Numbered from the stretch's first letter, positions 26,723 through 35,744 are shown. The stretch: DNA of 64,000 nt from an uncultured Bacteroidales bacterium (GCA_903923925.1 CAIXZF010000107.1:1-64000), one strand, 5' to 3'. The notes: a model not told the origin generated them from the letters alone. Translations and numbers: made by a program.

Positions 26723-27814
26723 GTGAAGGATAATTTCATAAGAAACAAGGTATTAAGAAGAATAATTTTTGCTGTAGTTGTCCTGTATGCTCTTGCAGGA
26801 TTCTTTCTCATAACGGTATTTATTGCTGTAAAATTGCATCTTACAAACGATCCGGGAGCTGTTGATTTCAACGACAGGTTCTTTACTGATTTTCATAAAG
26901 GTGAAAATAAAAATGCCGTTTTAGTTGCCAATAATGGTGTTTCTGCTGATTCACAGATACTTAACAGAATCGCTGTTTTGCAGCAATTTCATCCCGGAAA
27001 TGCACGCCTGGTTCTGGAAACCTATTTCCAAACTCAGGATATAGCTTTAACCGAAAAAATGCTGGATGCTCTGGATTTATATCTGAAAGACAATACGTTA
27101 TATCAGGACAAGCTAACCGAGTCTTCGCAGATATTTGCGAAGAATGATGTTATTGCGCTGGATTCGAATATTTTTACCTGGGCCAATACTGAGGAATGGA
27201 GTGTGTTGAAAGAAGCTGTTAAAAAAGATAAGTCAAGAATTGATTCAGTTTCCCGAATTACGGGGCTTTCATCGCGACTGATGACTGCAATGCTAATTGG
27301 TGAGCAGATCAGGCTGTTTGATTCGAAGCGGGAAGCCTTTAAGAAATGGATTTCGCCGCTGAAAATACTGGTGAACGAAACGACACTTTCATTGGGTGTT
27401 ATGGGAATTAAGGAAGAAACTGCCATTCTGATAGAAAATGGGCTTAAAGACAAATCTTCCATTTATTACCTTGGTGAAGAATATGAAAATCTGCTCGATT
27501 TCAAAACAAGTGATCCTAAAACTGAACGCTATCAACGATTAACCAATCCGAGAGATCACACTTATCCTTACTTGTATTGTGCTGTTTATCTGAAACAGGT
27601 AATGCAACAATGGAAACGCAGCGGTTATGATATCAGTGGTAAACCTGAAATTCTGGCGACTTTGTATAATCTTGGGTTTAGTGTTTCCCAACCTAAACCA
27701 AACCCGAAAGTCGGAGGTTCACGAATTAAGGTTGATGGGATTGAATATACTTTCGGACGGCTTGCCTTTGAATACTATTATTCGGGAGAACTAAGCCGGG
27801 AGTTTCCTTTGTAG
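26723..27814 (+). CDS. Membrane-anchored lysozyme-like (lytic transglycosylase-like) protein
   Basis: 363 aa with one N-terminal membrane segment (IIFAVVVLYALAGFFLITVF). Residues ~180-340 read like a distant lysozyme-fold domain: SSRLMTAMLIGEQIRLF with a candidate catalytic Glu, TTLSLGVMGIKEETAI resembling the S-x-G-x-M-Q-I segment, then PEILATLYNLGFS and NPKVGGSRIKV. The match is by pattern, similar to DUF1402-type proteins, and activity is not proven. A GTG at 26723 is the start; no ATG suits. The divergent M23 peptidase gene next door supports a cell-wall role. Confidence 0.55.
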   Translation: MKDNFIRNKVLRRIIFAVVVLYALAGFFLITVFIAVKLHLTNDPGAVDFNDRFFTDFHKGENKNAVLVANNGVSADSQILNRIAVLQQFHPGNARLVLETYFQTQDIALTEKMLDALDLYLKDNTLYQDKLTESSQIFAKNDVIALDSNIFTWANTEEWSVLKEAVKKDKSRIDSVSRITGLSSRLMTAMLIGEQIRLFDSKREAFKKWISPLKILVNETTLSLGVMGIKEETAILIENGLKDKSSIYYLGEEYENLLDFKTSDPKTERYQRLTNPRDHTYPYLYCAVYLKQVMQQWKRSGYDISGKPEILATLYNLGFSVSQPKPNPKVGGSRIKVDGIEYTFGRLAFEYYYSGELSREFPL

Positions 27815-27851
27815 TGTGATAGTGCTGGTGTGCTGGTGTGTTAATGCAATA

Positions 27852-28316
27852 TTACAGGATCATTCGGAAAATAGTCCAGTCGTCCATGGGGATCGCACCG
27901 AGGCTTTTGTAGAAGTTAATGGCAGGTTCATTCCAGTCGAGTACAGCCCATTCGACGCGTCCGCAATCCCGTTCCCGGGCCAGGTTGAGCAGATGGAGCA
28001 ATAAGGACTTTCCGTATCCACCACCGCGTTCTTCGGGTCTGATGTATAAATCTTCGAGGTAGATGCCTGGTTTGCCAGTGAAGGTTGAGAAATTATGAAA
28101 AAATAATGCGAATCCTACAGCCTTACCGGAAACATCAGCAAGGAGAACTTCGGCGTACTTATTATCGCCGAATAGATTTTTTGCAAGAAGCTCCTCAGTC
28201 ATAGTAACAGTATCCCTGAGTTTCTCATATTCTGATAATTCAAGAATGAACTGCCGGATTACCGGCACATCTTCCAGAGTTGCCTTACGGATTATTAAAT
28301 CGTTGAGTTTTTCCAT
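27852..28316 (-). CDS. GNAT-family N-acetyltransferase
   Basis: 154 aa. Transfers acetyl from acetyl-CoA to an amine. The acetyl-CoA loop is RPEERGGGYGKSLLLHLLNL (R/Q-x-x-G-x-G/A) and the C-terminal WNEPAINFYKSLGA is the usual final strand and helix. The order LEDLYIRPEERG and WAVLDWNEPAINFY recalls the diamine/spermidine acetyltransferase branch, but the substrate cannot be told. The stop lies 37 bases beyond the convergent lysozyme-like gene. It begins 11 bases after the membrane protein gene. Confidence 0.9.
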   Translation of the reverse strand: MEKLNDLIIRKATLEDVPVIRQFILELSEYEKLRDTVTMTEELLAKNLFGDNKYAEVLLADVSGKAVGFALFFHNFSTFTGKPGIYLEDLYIRPEERGGGYGKSLLLHLLNLARERDCGRVEWAVLDWNEPAINFYKSLGAIPMDDWTIFRMIL

Positions 28317-28326
28317 GATTCGGGAA

Positions 28327-30078
28327 TTATTGATTTAGAGTGCTCTGACTTTGGTAATATTTTTTTATGCTTTTAAAATTCTCCTCTTCGCTGCCAGCAA
28401 GATCGGGATTAATTCTGAACCCAGATGATATTTCTGTGCCTCTCATTGTTAGTCCTTTACGAATTTGCGGTGTGCATGGCAGTGTTGCATCATATGATTC
28501 CAGCGACACTGCCGGGTCAGCATAATTAAAGCTGATGCTATTGATCGTAGCATTCCTGACATTAGCATTCGGGAAGGAGGGAGGTTTGATAAATCCGAAT
28601 TTTGAAGGATAGTGTTGCATTTCGCCACTGAACTGAGGTTGAAGGGAAAATATCAGCAAAGCAAATACTAGTATTGCTGATAATGCTTTGAATGCCAATA
28701 ATCTGTTGTTGAATGAAAAGGATTCAAGCGGCAGCATCAATGTAATAATAAGTAAGCCAAGTACAAAACGAGGCGAAGGGGCAGTAAGAAACCAGAATAT
28801 TAGTGTTATAATGCAGCTAATCCAGAAGATAAGATAGGATCTGTTCATTTTTCTATGTCTCCGAAAAAAGAATATTACCAATGTCAGCATGGAAATGATA
28901 GTAGCAAGCAGTAAAATCCGAATCTGCAGACCAATCATTTCAAACCAGGCTGGAAACCAATTCAGCACCGGGAAAAATGAAACTGGAGCATCTGGAAGTA
29001 TTGCCTTTAATGCCCATGAACGGATAAGCATCTCTTCATAAATTACCTGAATCTGTGGAATTTTCCAATCGAAATTAAACAGATCAGGACTATGAAAAGG
29101 GTAAAATAAATATCCTGTAAGTATAACATTTCTTATTAGCCAGGGAGTAAGGATGAACAAAGGCAATACAGCAAGGTAGATTTTCTTAGCTGTGAAAGCT
29201 TCTTTGCAACTATAAAGCAGAAAAGCAGCTGGAATGATGAAAATGCAATTGCTTAATTTTATGGTAATCAATAGGATAAATAGAGTTGACAATACAATTT
29301 TGTCGTTTAGCTGTACTTCGTTCTTCATCATATCCCTAACCATAAAGTAGCAGAAGATCAGGATTGATGCTGATGCAGGATCCGGGGAAGATGATGAAAT
29401 CCAAAGGTGAAAATATCTGTATACCATCAATATCACAAAACTCTCGATGAAAATACTTTTAAAGTCGTTCTCCTCAGAATTTCTGATGCTCCGAAGGATT
29501 GCATAAAGCAAAGTTGATATCCAGAGAAAAGCATTAACAGCAAAATAATTCTGACCAATCAGCGGTTTTAAACTAAAAACAGCGTTCCCGATGAATACAC
29601 CGGAATTGTAGGCTGCATTTGAGAAAAAATTACCCAAACCCTTTACAGCACCATATTCCTCTATCCATTTAATTGCCTGTAAATGGTAAAACCAGGTATC
29701 TTTTATCTGAGGCAGCATACTGGCCATAAAAATTGAAAATGCCAGAATAATCAGCAATGGCATGCTAAAAATCAGGCTTTTCCATGATGCCCGATGCGGC
29801 AGCTTCAACGAAAAATTCATCTGTCGGAGTGCAATAAAACGGATTATTACGGCAAAAGAAAGTACAGAAAAACCAAGATTCACCAGGGAGTCTGTCGGAC
29901 CAAACAAAGAAATAAATCCGGCTACAGAAATGCTAATCCCGAATCCTGCCATGCTGATTTTAAGAAAATTTTCGGCACCGCCTGCCTTGATTTTCACCCC
30001 CATCATCCATAGAAACAATAAGCCCATGCCATGGCTTACAAGCAGGATGTTAAGAAAGGAAAGGAGAACTATTAGCAT
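28327..30078 (-). CDS. Polytopic membrane protein, GT-C-like
   Basis: 583 aa with about a dozen hydrophobic helices, the first at residues ~3-25. The layout, many helices with long hydrophilic loops after the first ones (MLPQIKDTWFYHLQAIKWIE near residue 125) and a soluble C-terminus, resembles GT-C-type glycosyltransferases and the LIC_10190-like membrane proteins. The Asp of a typical GT-C first loop is not certain. It starts ten bases after a SAM-methyltransferase gene and precedes the GNAT gene, so it may modify a lipid or glycan. The product is unknown. Confidence 0.6.
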   Translation of the reverse strand: MLIVLLSFLNILLVSHGMGLLFLWMMGVKIKAGGAENFLKISMAGFGISISVAGFISLFGPTDSLVNLGFSVLSFAVIIRFIALRQMNFSLKLPHRASWKSLIFSMPLLIILAFSIFMASMLPQIKDTWFYHLQAIKWIEEYGAVKGLGNFFSNAAYNSGVFIGNAVFSLKPLIGQNYFAVNAFLWISTLLYAILRSIRNSEENDFKSIFIESFVILMVYRYFHLWISSSSPDPASASILIFCYFMVRDMMKNEVQLNDKIVLSTLFILLITIKLSNCIFIIPAAFLLYSCKEAFTAKKIYLAVLPLFILTPWLIRNVILTGYLFYPFHSPDLFNFDWKIPQIQVIYEEMLIRSWALKAILPDAPVSFFPVLNWFPAWFEMIGLQIRILLLATIISMLTLVIFFFRRHRKMNRSYLIFWISCIITLIFWFLTAPSPRFVLGLLIITLMLPLESFSFNNRLLAFKALSAILVFALLIFSLQPQFSGEMQHYPSKFGFIKPPSFPNANVRNATINSISFNYADPAVSLESYDATLPCTPQIRKGLTMRGTEISSGFRINPDLAGSEEENFKSIKKYYQSQSTLNQ

Positions 30079-30087
30079 AGCTTGCTG

Positions 30088-30798
30088 TCAGGCTGTTTTT
30101 TGCCATATTCCAACCAGTGACTTGCCAAAGGTATGGAACAATATTTTATCTGCCAGTATTGAGAAGCGGACAAGAACCTGATCCCAGAATTTGATGACTT
30201 TTGGATTCGCTTTGGAGTTGCTGAAGAGTAATTTGTTCGCCAGGGAGGCAAAGAATCCGGCTGAATCCAGGTAAATGAGTTTTTTTAATTCAAAGCCTTC
30301 TGGTATAGCGGGTCTCAGCGTTTTCTTTACATACCGTCTGTAATGCCCTATTTCTTTATCGAACTCAGTATAAAGTGAGTTAAAAGCAGGCACCAGAATA
30401 ATCAGGCTGCCTCCTTGTTTCAGGAGATTTCGGGCTCTGTTAAGTTCAGCTTTATCATCTTCAATATGCTCAATCACATCAATATACAAAATGGCATCAA
30501 ACTGCTTATCAGCAGGGATATCGGAAGTAGTGCCGCATATAATTCCAAGCAGTTCTGGTAAATGATGCTGTTTAACTTTTTCTTCAATTCTGGATACTAA
30601 AATCCTGTCGGGTTCCAAACAGGTGAAGCTGCTGATGTTGCTGTTTAAGAGATAGGGGGTATTGCTGCCAATACCGGCACCAACTTCTAAAACAGAACCG
30701 CGCAGATAAGATTTGAAAATACTGGTAAAATACTTCTTCCAGTTCGCTGCGCCGGCGAAAACATCTAACTCATTTCCAGTATAGGTGTAATTATCCAA
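30088..30798 (-). CDS. Class I SAM-dependent methyltransferase
   Basis: 236 aa. The SAM-binding motif I is VLEVGAGIGSNTPYLL (about residues 36-51); acidic CLEPDRILV ends the second strand, and DAILYIDVIEHIEDDKAEL with ARNLLKQGGSLIILVPAF gives motifs II and III. The HYRRYVKKTL and GFELKKL segments match methyltransferases found beside glycan genes, often acting on sugars or lipids. It ends ten bases before the membrane protein gene and probably heads that operon. Confidence 0.88.
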   Translation of the reverse strand: MDNYTYTGNELDVFAGAANWKKYFTSIFKSYLRGSVLEVGAGIGSNTPYLLNSNISSFTCLEPDRILVSRIEEKVKQHHLPELLGIICGTTSDIPADKQFDAILYIDVIEHIEDDKAELNRARNLLKQGGSLIILVPAFNSLYTEFDKEIGHYRRYVKKTLRPAIPEGFELKKLIYLDSAGFFASLANKLLFSNSKANPKVIKFWDQVLVRFSILADKILFHTFGKSLVGIWQKTA

Positions 30799-30832
30799 GT
30801 AACCTTGATTCAGAATGAATTTGAAACCAAAG

Positions 30833-31216
30833 TTATTGTTTCTTTATAATAAAAGTGTATTCTTCAACCCGGTTAACATGTCTGCTGTATTCTGGTTTAA
30901 AGGCAAAACTTACAGTAGTTTCGCCTGCTTTCAGGGCTTTAAAGGAGAAAACATCTTTTCCGGGCGAACCTTTTTTTGCAGTATCGCTGTCGGGAATAAA
31001 AATATGCCCTTTACTTATAATAAAATTTGAATCAGGAGGGTAAGCGATGATCCAGACAAAACCTGAAGAAGGTGTAATCGGGAGTTCTACTTTATAAACA
31101 TCATCTACTTTTAACTCAACTCTGATTGGAGAGTTCTTTTGTGCAAAGCCTGAGAAACCGACTGTTAAAAGGATTATCAGAATCCCGAATTGTTTGATGA
31201 TAGTGTTTTTGTTCAT
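30833..31216 (-). CDS. Chagasin-like (I42) cysteine protease inhibitor, exported
   Basis: 127 aa with a signal peptide (LIILLTVGFSGFAQ). The three inhibitory loops of the chagasin family are recognisable: LPITPSSGFVWII (the N-P-T-T-G-Y-x-W loop, with changes), SPGKDVFSFKALKAGETTV, and a basic Arg-rich third loop (FKPEYSRHVNRVEEY) instead of the usual R-P-W. Such proteins inhibit papain-type proteases. Bacterial ones may protect the cell against its own or foreign proteases. The changed third loop leaves specificity open. It lies 34 bases upstream of the methyltransferase gene. Confidence 0.75.
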   Translation of the reverse strand: MNKNTIIKQFGILIILLTVGFSGFAQKNSPIRVELKVDDVYKVELPITPSSGFVWIIAYPPDSNFIISKGHIFIPDSDTAKKGSPGKDVFSFKALKAGETTVSFAFKPEYSRHVNRVEEYTFIIKKQ

Positions 31217-31299
31217 ATGTGTTTAATGATTTTCAATTTAGGTGCTCAAAACTAATAAAAATTCTAATGAAAAAAATTCATTGGGGAAGCTTTGTAAAC

Positions 31300-32901
31300 T
31301 TAGTGCTTTCGTTTCCCGGTTTTAAATTCGGATGTAAAATGGAAAACGATATCTGTAAAATATTGTTGTGCCATTTTTAATCCCCATTCACTTTCTGCAA
31401 AGAAAACCGGATTTTCTTCTTTGTCGTAAGCTATTACAGAGGCTTTACGCTGTTCAAATTCAGCAAGTTTCTTTTTGTCGTCGCTGGTTACCCAACATGC
31501 TTTATGGAAATACAAGGGAGTGAAATCACATTTAGCACCATACTCATGCTCGAGTCTGAACTGGATAACATCAAACTGCAGCTCGCCAACAGTGCCTATT
31601 ATTTTGCGGTTTCCCGGTTGTTGAACGAACAATTGCGCAACACCTTCTTCGGTTAATTGCCTGATTCCTTTATCCAATTGCTTCGATTTGAACAGATCTC
31701 TGTTTACAACCTCCCTGAATATTTCCGGTGAAAAGCTCGGGATTCCTTTATAATGCAATAGCTCTCCTTCAGAAAGAGTGTCGCCTATTTTAAAGGAGCC
31801 GCTGTCGTAGAGGCCAATTACATCGCCGGGAAAGGCTTCTTCAACGAGGTTTTTGTCATTTGCCATAAACATTGACGGAGATGCGAAACGCATCTTCTTA
31901 CCTAAGCGGGTATGATAATAGAAAGTGTTTCTCATGAATTTTCCGGAACAGATTCTCAGGAAAACGATCCTGTCGCGGTGATTTGGGTCAAGGTTGGCGT
32001 GAATCTTGAATACGAAACCGGAAAAAGCCTCCTCTGTTGATGCAACTTCCCGCTCTGCAGTGTGGCGTGTTCCGGGATAGGGTGCTATTTCAAGGAAGGT
32101 CTCAAGCAATTCCTTCACTCCAAAATTATTAATGGCACTCCCGAAAAATACTGGAGCAATATTGCCGGCAAGGTACTCAGCCTTATCTAATGTATGGTAA
32201 ACTCCTTCGATAAGTTCCACATCTTCGCGGAGTTGCTTAACATAGCGTTCGTGGAGCAGCTTTTCGATCGTATTGTCAAATACATTTTCAATATGGATAT
32301 TGTTTTCGGAGATGCTCGTTTTGCTTTCCTCGAAAAGATTAAGACTTTTGTTGTGTAAGTTGTAAACGCCCTGAAAGGTAGAACCCATGCTAATTGGCCA
32401 CGAAAGCGGCCGAACGTGTATGTTCAGCTTTTCTTCGAGTTCATCGAGCAGATCAAAGGGGTCTTTGCCTTCCCTGTCCATTTTATTTACAAAAATGATA
32501 ACAGGCGTATTGCGCATCCGGCAAACTTCCATCAGCTTCTCGGTTTGTTCTTCAACACCTTTCACACAATCTACCACGAGAATTACACAATCCACAGCAG
32601 TGAGCGTGCGGTAGGTGTCCTCTGCAAAGTCCTTGTGACCGGGAGTGTCGAGAATATTCACCTTAATGCCTTTGTATTCGAAGCCCATTACAGAGGTAGC
32701 CACGGAAATACCGCGCTGTTTCTCTATTTCCATGAAGTCGGAAGTGGCAGTTTTCCTGATTTTATTACTCTTTACTGCACCGGCAGTTTGAATAGCACCT
32801 CCAAACAACAGAAATTTTTCAGTTAATGTAGTCTTTCCGGCATCGGGGTGACTAATAATTGCAAATGTTCTTCTTCTCTTTATTTCGTCCTCTAATCGCA
32901 T
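31300..32901 (-). CDS. prfC: Peptide chain release factor 3
   Basis: GTPase that ejects RF1/RF2 from ribosomes after termination. 533 aa from ATG 32901 (the open frame starts at a TTG three codons earlier). G1 is SHPDAGKTT, followed by the RF3 signature [14 protein letters not shown] and [20 protein letters not shown]3 is [14 protein letters not shown] and G4 [10 protein letters not shown]. The C-terminal [20 protein letters not shown] and [11 protein letters not shown] match RF3 rather than EF-G. It stands alone. A TACCTTTG box lies at 32976-32983 on its strand. Confidence 0.97.
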   Translation of the reverse strand: MRLEDEIKRRRTFAIISHPDAGKTTLTEKFLLFGGAIQTAGAVKSNKIRKTATSDFMEIEKQRGISVATSVMGFEYKGIKVNILDTPGHKDFAEDTYRTLTAVDCVILVVDCVKGVEEQTEKLMEVCRMRNTPVIIFVNKMDREGKDPFDLLDELEEKLNIHVRPLSWPISMGSTFQGVYNLHNKSLNLFEESKTSISENNIHIENVFDNTIEKLLHERYVKQLREDVELIEGVYHTLDKAEYLAGNIAPVFFGSAINNFGVKELLETFLEIAPYPGTRHTAEREVASTEEAFSGFVFKIHANLDPNHRDRIVFLRICSGKFMRNTFYYHTRLGKKMRFASPSMFMANDKNLVEEAFPGDVIGLYDSGSFKIGDTLSEGELLHYKGIPSFSPEIFREVVNRDLFKSKQLDKGIRQLTEEGVAQLFVQQPGNRKIIGTVGELQFDVIQFRLEHEYGAKCDFTPLYFHKACWVTSDDKKKLAEFEQRKASVIAYDKEENPVFFAESEWGLKMAQQYFTDIVFHFTSEFKTGKRKH

Positions 32902-33095
32902 AGATACCAATCTGGTGAAAACCTGTATAATCGCTTAATAATCAAATAAATAGATAGGGAAGTTATTTCGGGATGCAAAGGTAAGGAAAAATCGCGGAAT
33001 TGAGAATCAACGCTCATCTTTTACCATGAAATACAGTTTGTGGAAGGATAAGATTAATAAAAAAAACAGTAATATTGTATTTACGGAAATACAGA

Positions 33096-34154
33096 ATGAA
33101 CTGCTTGAACAAAAAGAAGGAAACTGCTATACCATTTGCCAATTCTCCTCTTTACCCACTTGGAGCTGGTCGGAAAGGGGCAGCTAGTGCTTTACTTTTT
33201 TATGGTGTGCCCTGCATAATACTTCTGTTTTTGTTTGGAATTGATTTCAGCTCAACTGCTCAAATTGTTATTAATGAGGTTTGTGCAAATAATGGATCAA
33301 TTATTCAGGATGAAGATAATGACGAGCCTGATTGGCTGGAACTTTACAATACAGACTCAGTTGGGGTATCATTATCGGGTTATGCTTTAAGCGATTCCAC
33401 TAGTTTGAAATGGTTTTTTTCGGATGTAATTATACCATCTCACGGGTTTCTTGTAGTATTTGCTTCTGCAAAGGACAGAAAAGGAAACTTTCTTCATACT
33501 TCATTCAGAATAAATAAGGATGGCGATATACTCAAGTTATTTAATGCAGATGGACTATTGTCGGATAAATTGAAGATTACCGCTAATCAGCTTGATCATT
33601 CATCAGGAAGAAAACCTGATGGGAACACATTAACTGAAGGGATTTTTATGCAGCCTACTCCAGGGACTTCTAATAATTCTTCCGGCTTTTATATTGGATA
33701 TTGCACAAATCCGATATTGTCGTCGGCTGCAGGTTTCTATAAATCTACAGTATTTCTGAGTGTTGACTGCGGTACTTCCTCTCATATATTTTACACACTT
33801 GATGGCAGTATGCCAACAAATGCATCATCGCCATCAATTACGCTTAACTTAGATACGAATACAACATTTACTGCCTGTTTCAACTCGCTTGCAAATTCGT
33901 CTGGATTAACAGTTTTTCCAAACCCGGTGAGTGCTATGTTAAACGCCGGATTTATCCTCAATGAAGAAACAGAAGGAAACTTTATTCTGGTTTCTGCTGA
34001 TGGCCGAAAAGTAATAACGACCGTAAAAAAACAGTATACTCCCGGACTTGTTGAATTTCAAACTGATATCTCCGGATTTAATGCTGGTGTTTATATAATT
34101 TCTTTTTTATCGGATAACCTGACCAAATCGGCGAGGGTCGTTATTATACACTGA
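33096..34154 (+). CDS. T9SS-sorted lamin-tail-domain protein, probably internally shortened
   Basis: 352 aa from ATG 33096 (a TTG lies seven codons earlier). After a long N-terminal part and membrane-spanning signal (VPCIILLFLFGIDFSSTAQ) comes a lamin tail domain, IVINEVCANNGSIIQDE with EPDWLELYNTDSVGVSLSGY (about 65-190), then a chitobiase-C-like domain (FYTLDGSMPTNASSP) and a T9SS type A tail (LTVFPNPVSAM to GVYIISFLS). The chitobiase-like part stops after TTFTACF and jumps to the sorting linker; in the family a CotH kinase or other domain usually stands there, so an in-frame deletion is likely. The stop shares a base with the next start. Confidence 0.75.
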   Translation: MNCLNKKKETAIPFANSPLYPLGAGRKGAASALLFYGVPCIILLFLFGIDFSSTAQIVINEVCANNGSIIQDEDNDEPDWLELYNTDSVGVSLSGYALSDSTSLKWFFSDVIIPSHGFLVVFASAKDRKGNFLHTSFRINKDGDILKLFNADGLLSDKLKITANQLDHSSGRKPDGNTLTEGIFMQPTPGTSNNSSGFYIGYCTNPILSSAAGFYKSTVFLSVDCGTSSHIFYTLDGSMPTNASSPSITLNLDTNTTFTACFNSLANSSGLTVFPNPVSAMLNAGFILNEETEGNFILVSADGRKVITTVKKQYTPGLVEFQTDISGFNAGVYIISFLSDNLTKSARVVIIH

Positions 34155-35131
34155 TGAATATACTTAAACTCACTGTTCTTGGAATCCTGAACGGTCTGCT
34201 GATAAGCGTATCCGCACAATTTGTTGGGCCGTGTAAAGTTGCGGACTTACCTGCAGTTATTCAGGAATCGTAAGGTTTAGAAGTTAATGGAAGGAACAAA
34301 ATCTTTACCCATAATGATAGCGGAGATTTGCCAAGAATTTTCGAATCAGATACACTGGGAAATCTTACCAGGACACTTAATTTTGTTAATAGAACCGGGC
34401 ATTATCCATTTCAGCTACCCCGATCAGTTTCTTTTTCCTCCTGAAGCTTCTGATTTGAATTACGATTGTGAAGCAATGTTTCATTTCAAGGACTCGCTTT
34501 ATCTTTTTTCAAAGAACAGAGGGCTGTCGACATATTGCAAAATGTATCGTTTGCCCGATAAGCCCGGATTTTATACAGCTTCCCTGTTGGATAGTTTTGA
34601 TACCCATTTCTGGATTACAGCTGCTGATATTAGTCCATCAGGAAAGTCTGTGATTCTGATGTCGAATGGAGGATTATGGCTTTTTACAAACTATTCAGGA
34701 ACGAGCTTCTTTAGGGGAAATTCGCGACAGCTTACTTTTGAAAATACGCAAAAAGAAGCAGTTGTATTTGTAAGTGAGACAGAAGTCTACATGACTGATG
34801 AAATAAATTTCAGTGTTGGTGGTAATTTGTATGATATTGATTTGTAGGCATATATAAAGGCAGACCCCACGGCCAACCTTAGAATTCAGGTATATCCAAA
34901 CCCCGCACACGGACAAGTGAATGTTGATGTTTGCGGCAATTTATGTACTTCGGCAGTTGTAGAAGTGTTTAATATTCTTGGGCAAAGAACAGGAGCGAAA
35001 GAAGTTGACATCACTACAGGAACAAACTGCATAACACTATCATTTTTGTTGCTGAAAAAGGGATGTTTTTCGTTTCTGTCCGCAGCAAAGCCTGTTTCGA
35101 AAAAATTACAAAAATCATTAATTCCCGTTAA
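34154..35131 (+). pseudogene. Degraded T9SS-sorted exported protein gene
   Basis: Begins at ATG 34154 with a signal peptide (LTVLGILNGLLISVSAQ). A TAA at 34271-34273 breaks the frame, but homologous sequence continues (NGRNKIFTHNDSGDLPRIF). Near 34400 the frame shifts, probably with loss of sequence, to SYPDQFLFPPEASDLNYDCE, which runs through ADISPSGKSVILMSNGGLWL to a TAG at 34845-34847. A T9SS tail follows in the next frame (LRIQVYPNPAHGQVNVDV, VVEVFNILGQ), shifts once more near 35055, and ends KGMFFVSVRSKACFEKITKI at TAA 35129-35131. At least four lesions make function very unlikely. Intact relatives are secreted proteins of unknown role. Confidence 0.85.
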
Positions 35132-35161
35132 TCCCATCCCCCCAAACGATACATCCCCGTA

Positions 35162-35183
35162 GAGACGTAGCACGCTACGTCTC
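35162..35183. repeat. Palindromic repeat, copy 1
   Basis: GAGACGTAGC (35162-35171) and GCTACGTCTC (35174-35183) form a perfect 10-bp hairpin with a 2-base loop. A second copy at 35343-35364 differs only in the loop. Hairpins of the form GTAGAGACG...CGTCTCTAC are, as I recall, common dispersed repeats in environmental bacteria. Confidence 0.9.
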
Positions 35184-35191
35184 CGCCGGCC

Positions 35192-35287
35192 CATACGAAA
35201 CAGTGTGCATACGAAACAGTGTGCATACGAAACAGTGTGCATACGAAACAGTGCGAATACGAAACAATGCGAATACGACACAGTGCG
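35192..35287. repeat. Tandem array of six 16-bp units
   Basis: CATACGAAACAGTGTG repeats at 35192, 35208 and 35224, followed by variants at 35240, 35256 (AATACGAAACAATGCG) and 35272 (AATACGACACAGTGCG). More decayed words (ATACGATCCAATGC, GCGATACATTTTCAATGCG) continue to about 35330. Divergence increases rightward. No spacers separate the units, so it is not a CRISPR. Confidence 0.95.
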
Positions 35288-35342
35288 AAAAATACGATCC
35301 AATGCCCCATGCGATACATTTTCAATGCGTCACATCATCGTG

Positions 35343-35364
35343 GAGACGTAGCGTGCTACGTCTC
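35343..35364. repeat. Palindromic repeat, copy 2
   Basis: Same 10-bp arms as at 35162-35183 with loop GT instead of AC. The two copies frame the 16-bp tandem array. Confidence 0.9.
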
Positions 35365-35376
35365 TACCGGGTGTGC

Positions 35377-35387
35377 GGGGGGGGGGG
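35377..35387. repeat. Run of eleven G
   Basis: A homopolymer of 11 G touches the stop codon of the leftward His-rich gene. Such a tract is rare in DNA of this composition and may vary in length or be a sequencing or assembly error. Confidence 0.85.
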
Positions 35388-35744
35388 TTATTTTGATCCT
35401 TTCCAGATTGTATTTACTATTCCCTCTATTCCGTTTTCACTGATATATTGGAATAATTTCATGATAAGGGGAAATAACAGGGCTATCACGACTATTAAAA
35501 TCAGGACTATTCCAATTCCGCCAACGATAAGCAGCATTTTAAGTTTAGGGTTGTTTTTGATTTTGTCGAGATAAACATTAGCGAAATCAAATTCTGAGTG
35601 ATGAGCCTGTGTATGATATGATTGTTTATTCTGTTCATTGTAATGGCCATGATCATCATGGTGTTTATTTCCATATTGCTGGTTGTGCCCGTAACCACGC
35701 TTGGAGTGTTTCTGATTCTGTCCGAAAATATTATCGAGGTCCAT
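35388..35744 (-). CDS. His-rich single-pass membrane protein
   Basis: 118 aa. Residues 1-50 carry nine histidines (13, 20, 28, 29, 32, 34, 44, 48, 49) among Gly, Gln, Asn and Tyr, a low-complexity stretch likely to bind metal ions. One strong membrane helix follows (MLLIVGGIGIVLILIVVIAL) and a short C-terminal amphipathic part. With no signal peptide the His-rich tail would be cytoplasmic. The gene starts 70 bases after the cation efflux transporter gene on the same strand, so a role in holding or passing zinc or a like metal to it is plausible but unproven. The stop adjoins a G11 tract. Confidence 0.65.
   Translation of the reverse strand: MDLDNIFGQNQKHSKRGYGHNQQYGNKHHDDHGHYNEQNKQSYHTQAHHSEFDFANVYLDKIKNNPKLKMLLIVGGIGIVLILIVVIALLFPLIMKLFQYISENGIEGIVNTIWKGSK

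Noticed and set aside
27816-28004. 62-codon rightward ORF after the lysozyme-like gene
   Set aside because: It is antisense to the conserved GNAT coding sequence and has no family or signal.
35192-35287. CRISPR-like array
   Set aside because: Units are 16 bp, directly adjacent without spacers, and no cas genes are near.
34886-35325. Leftward ORFs with repeated SYAHCFVCTLFRM-like segments
   Set aside because: These are frames through the 16-bp tandem array and palindromes, not proteins with independent support.
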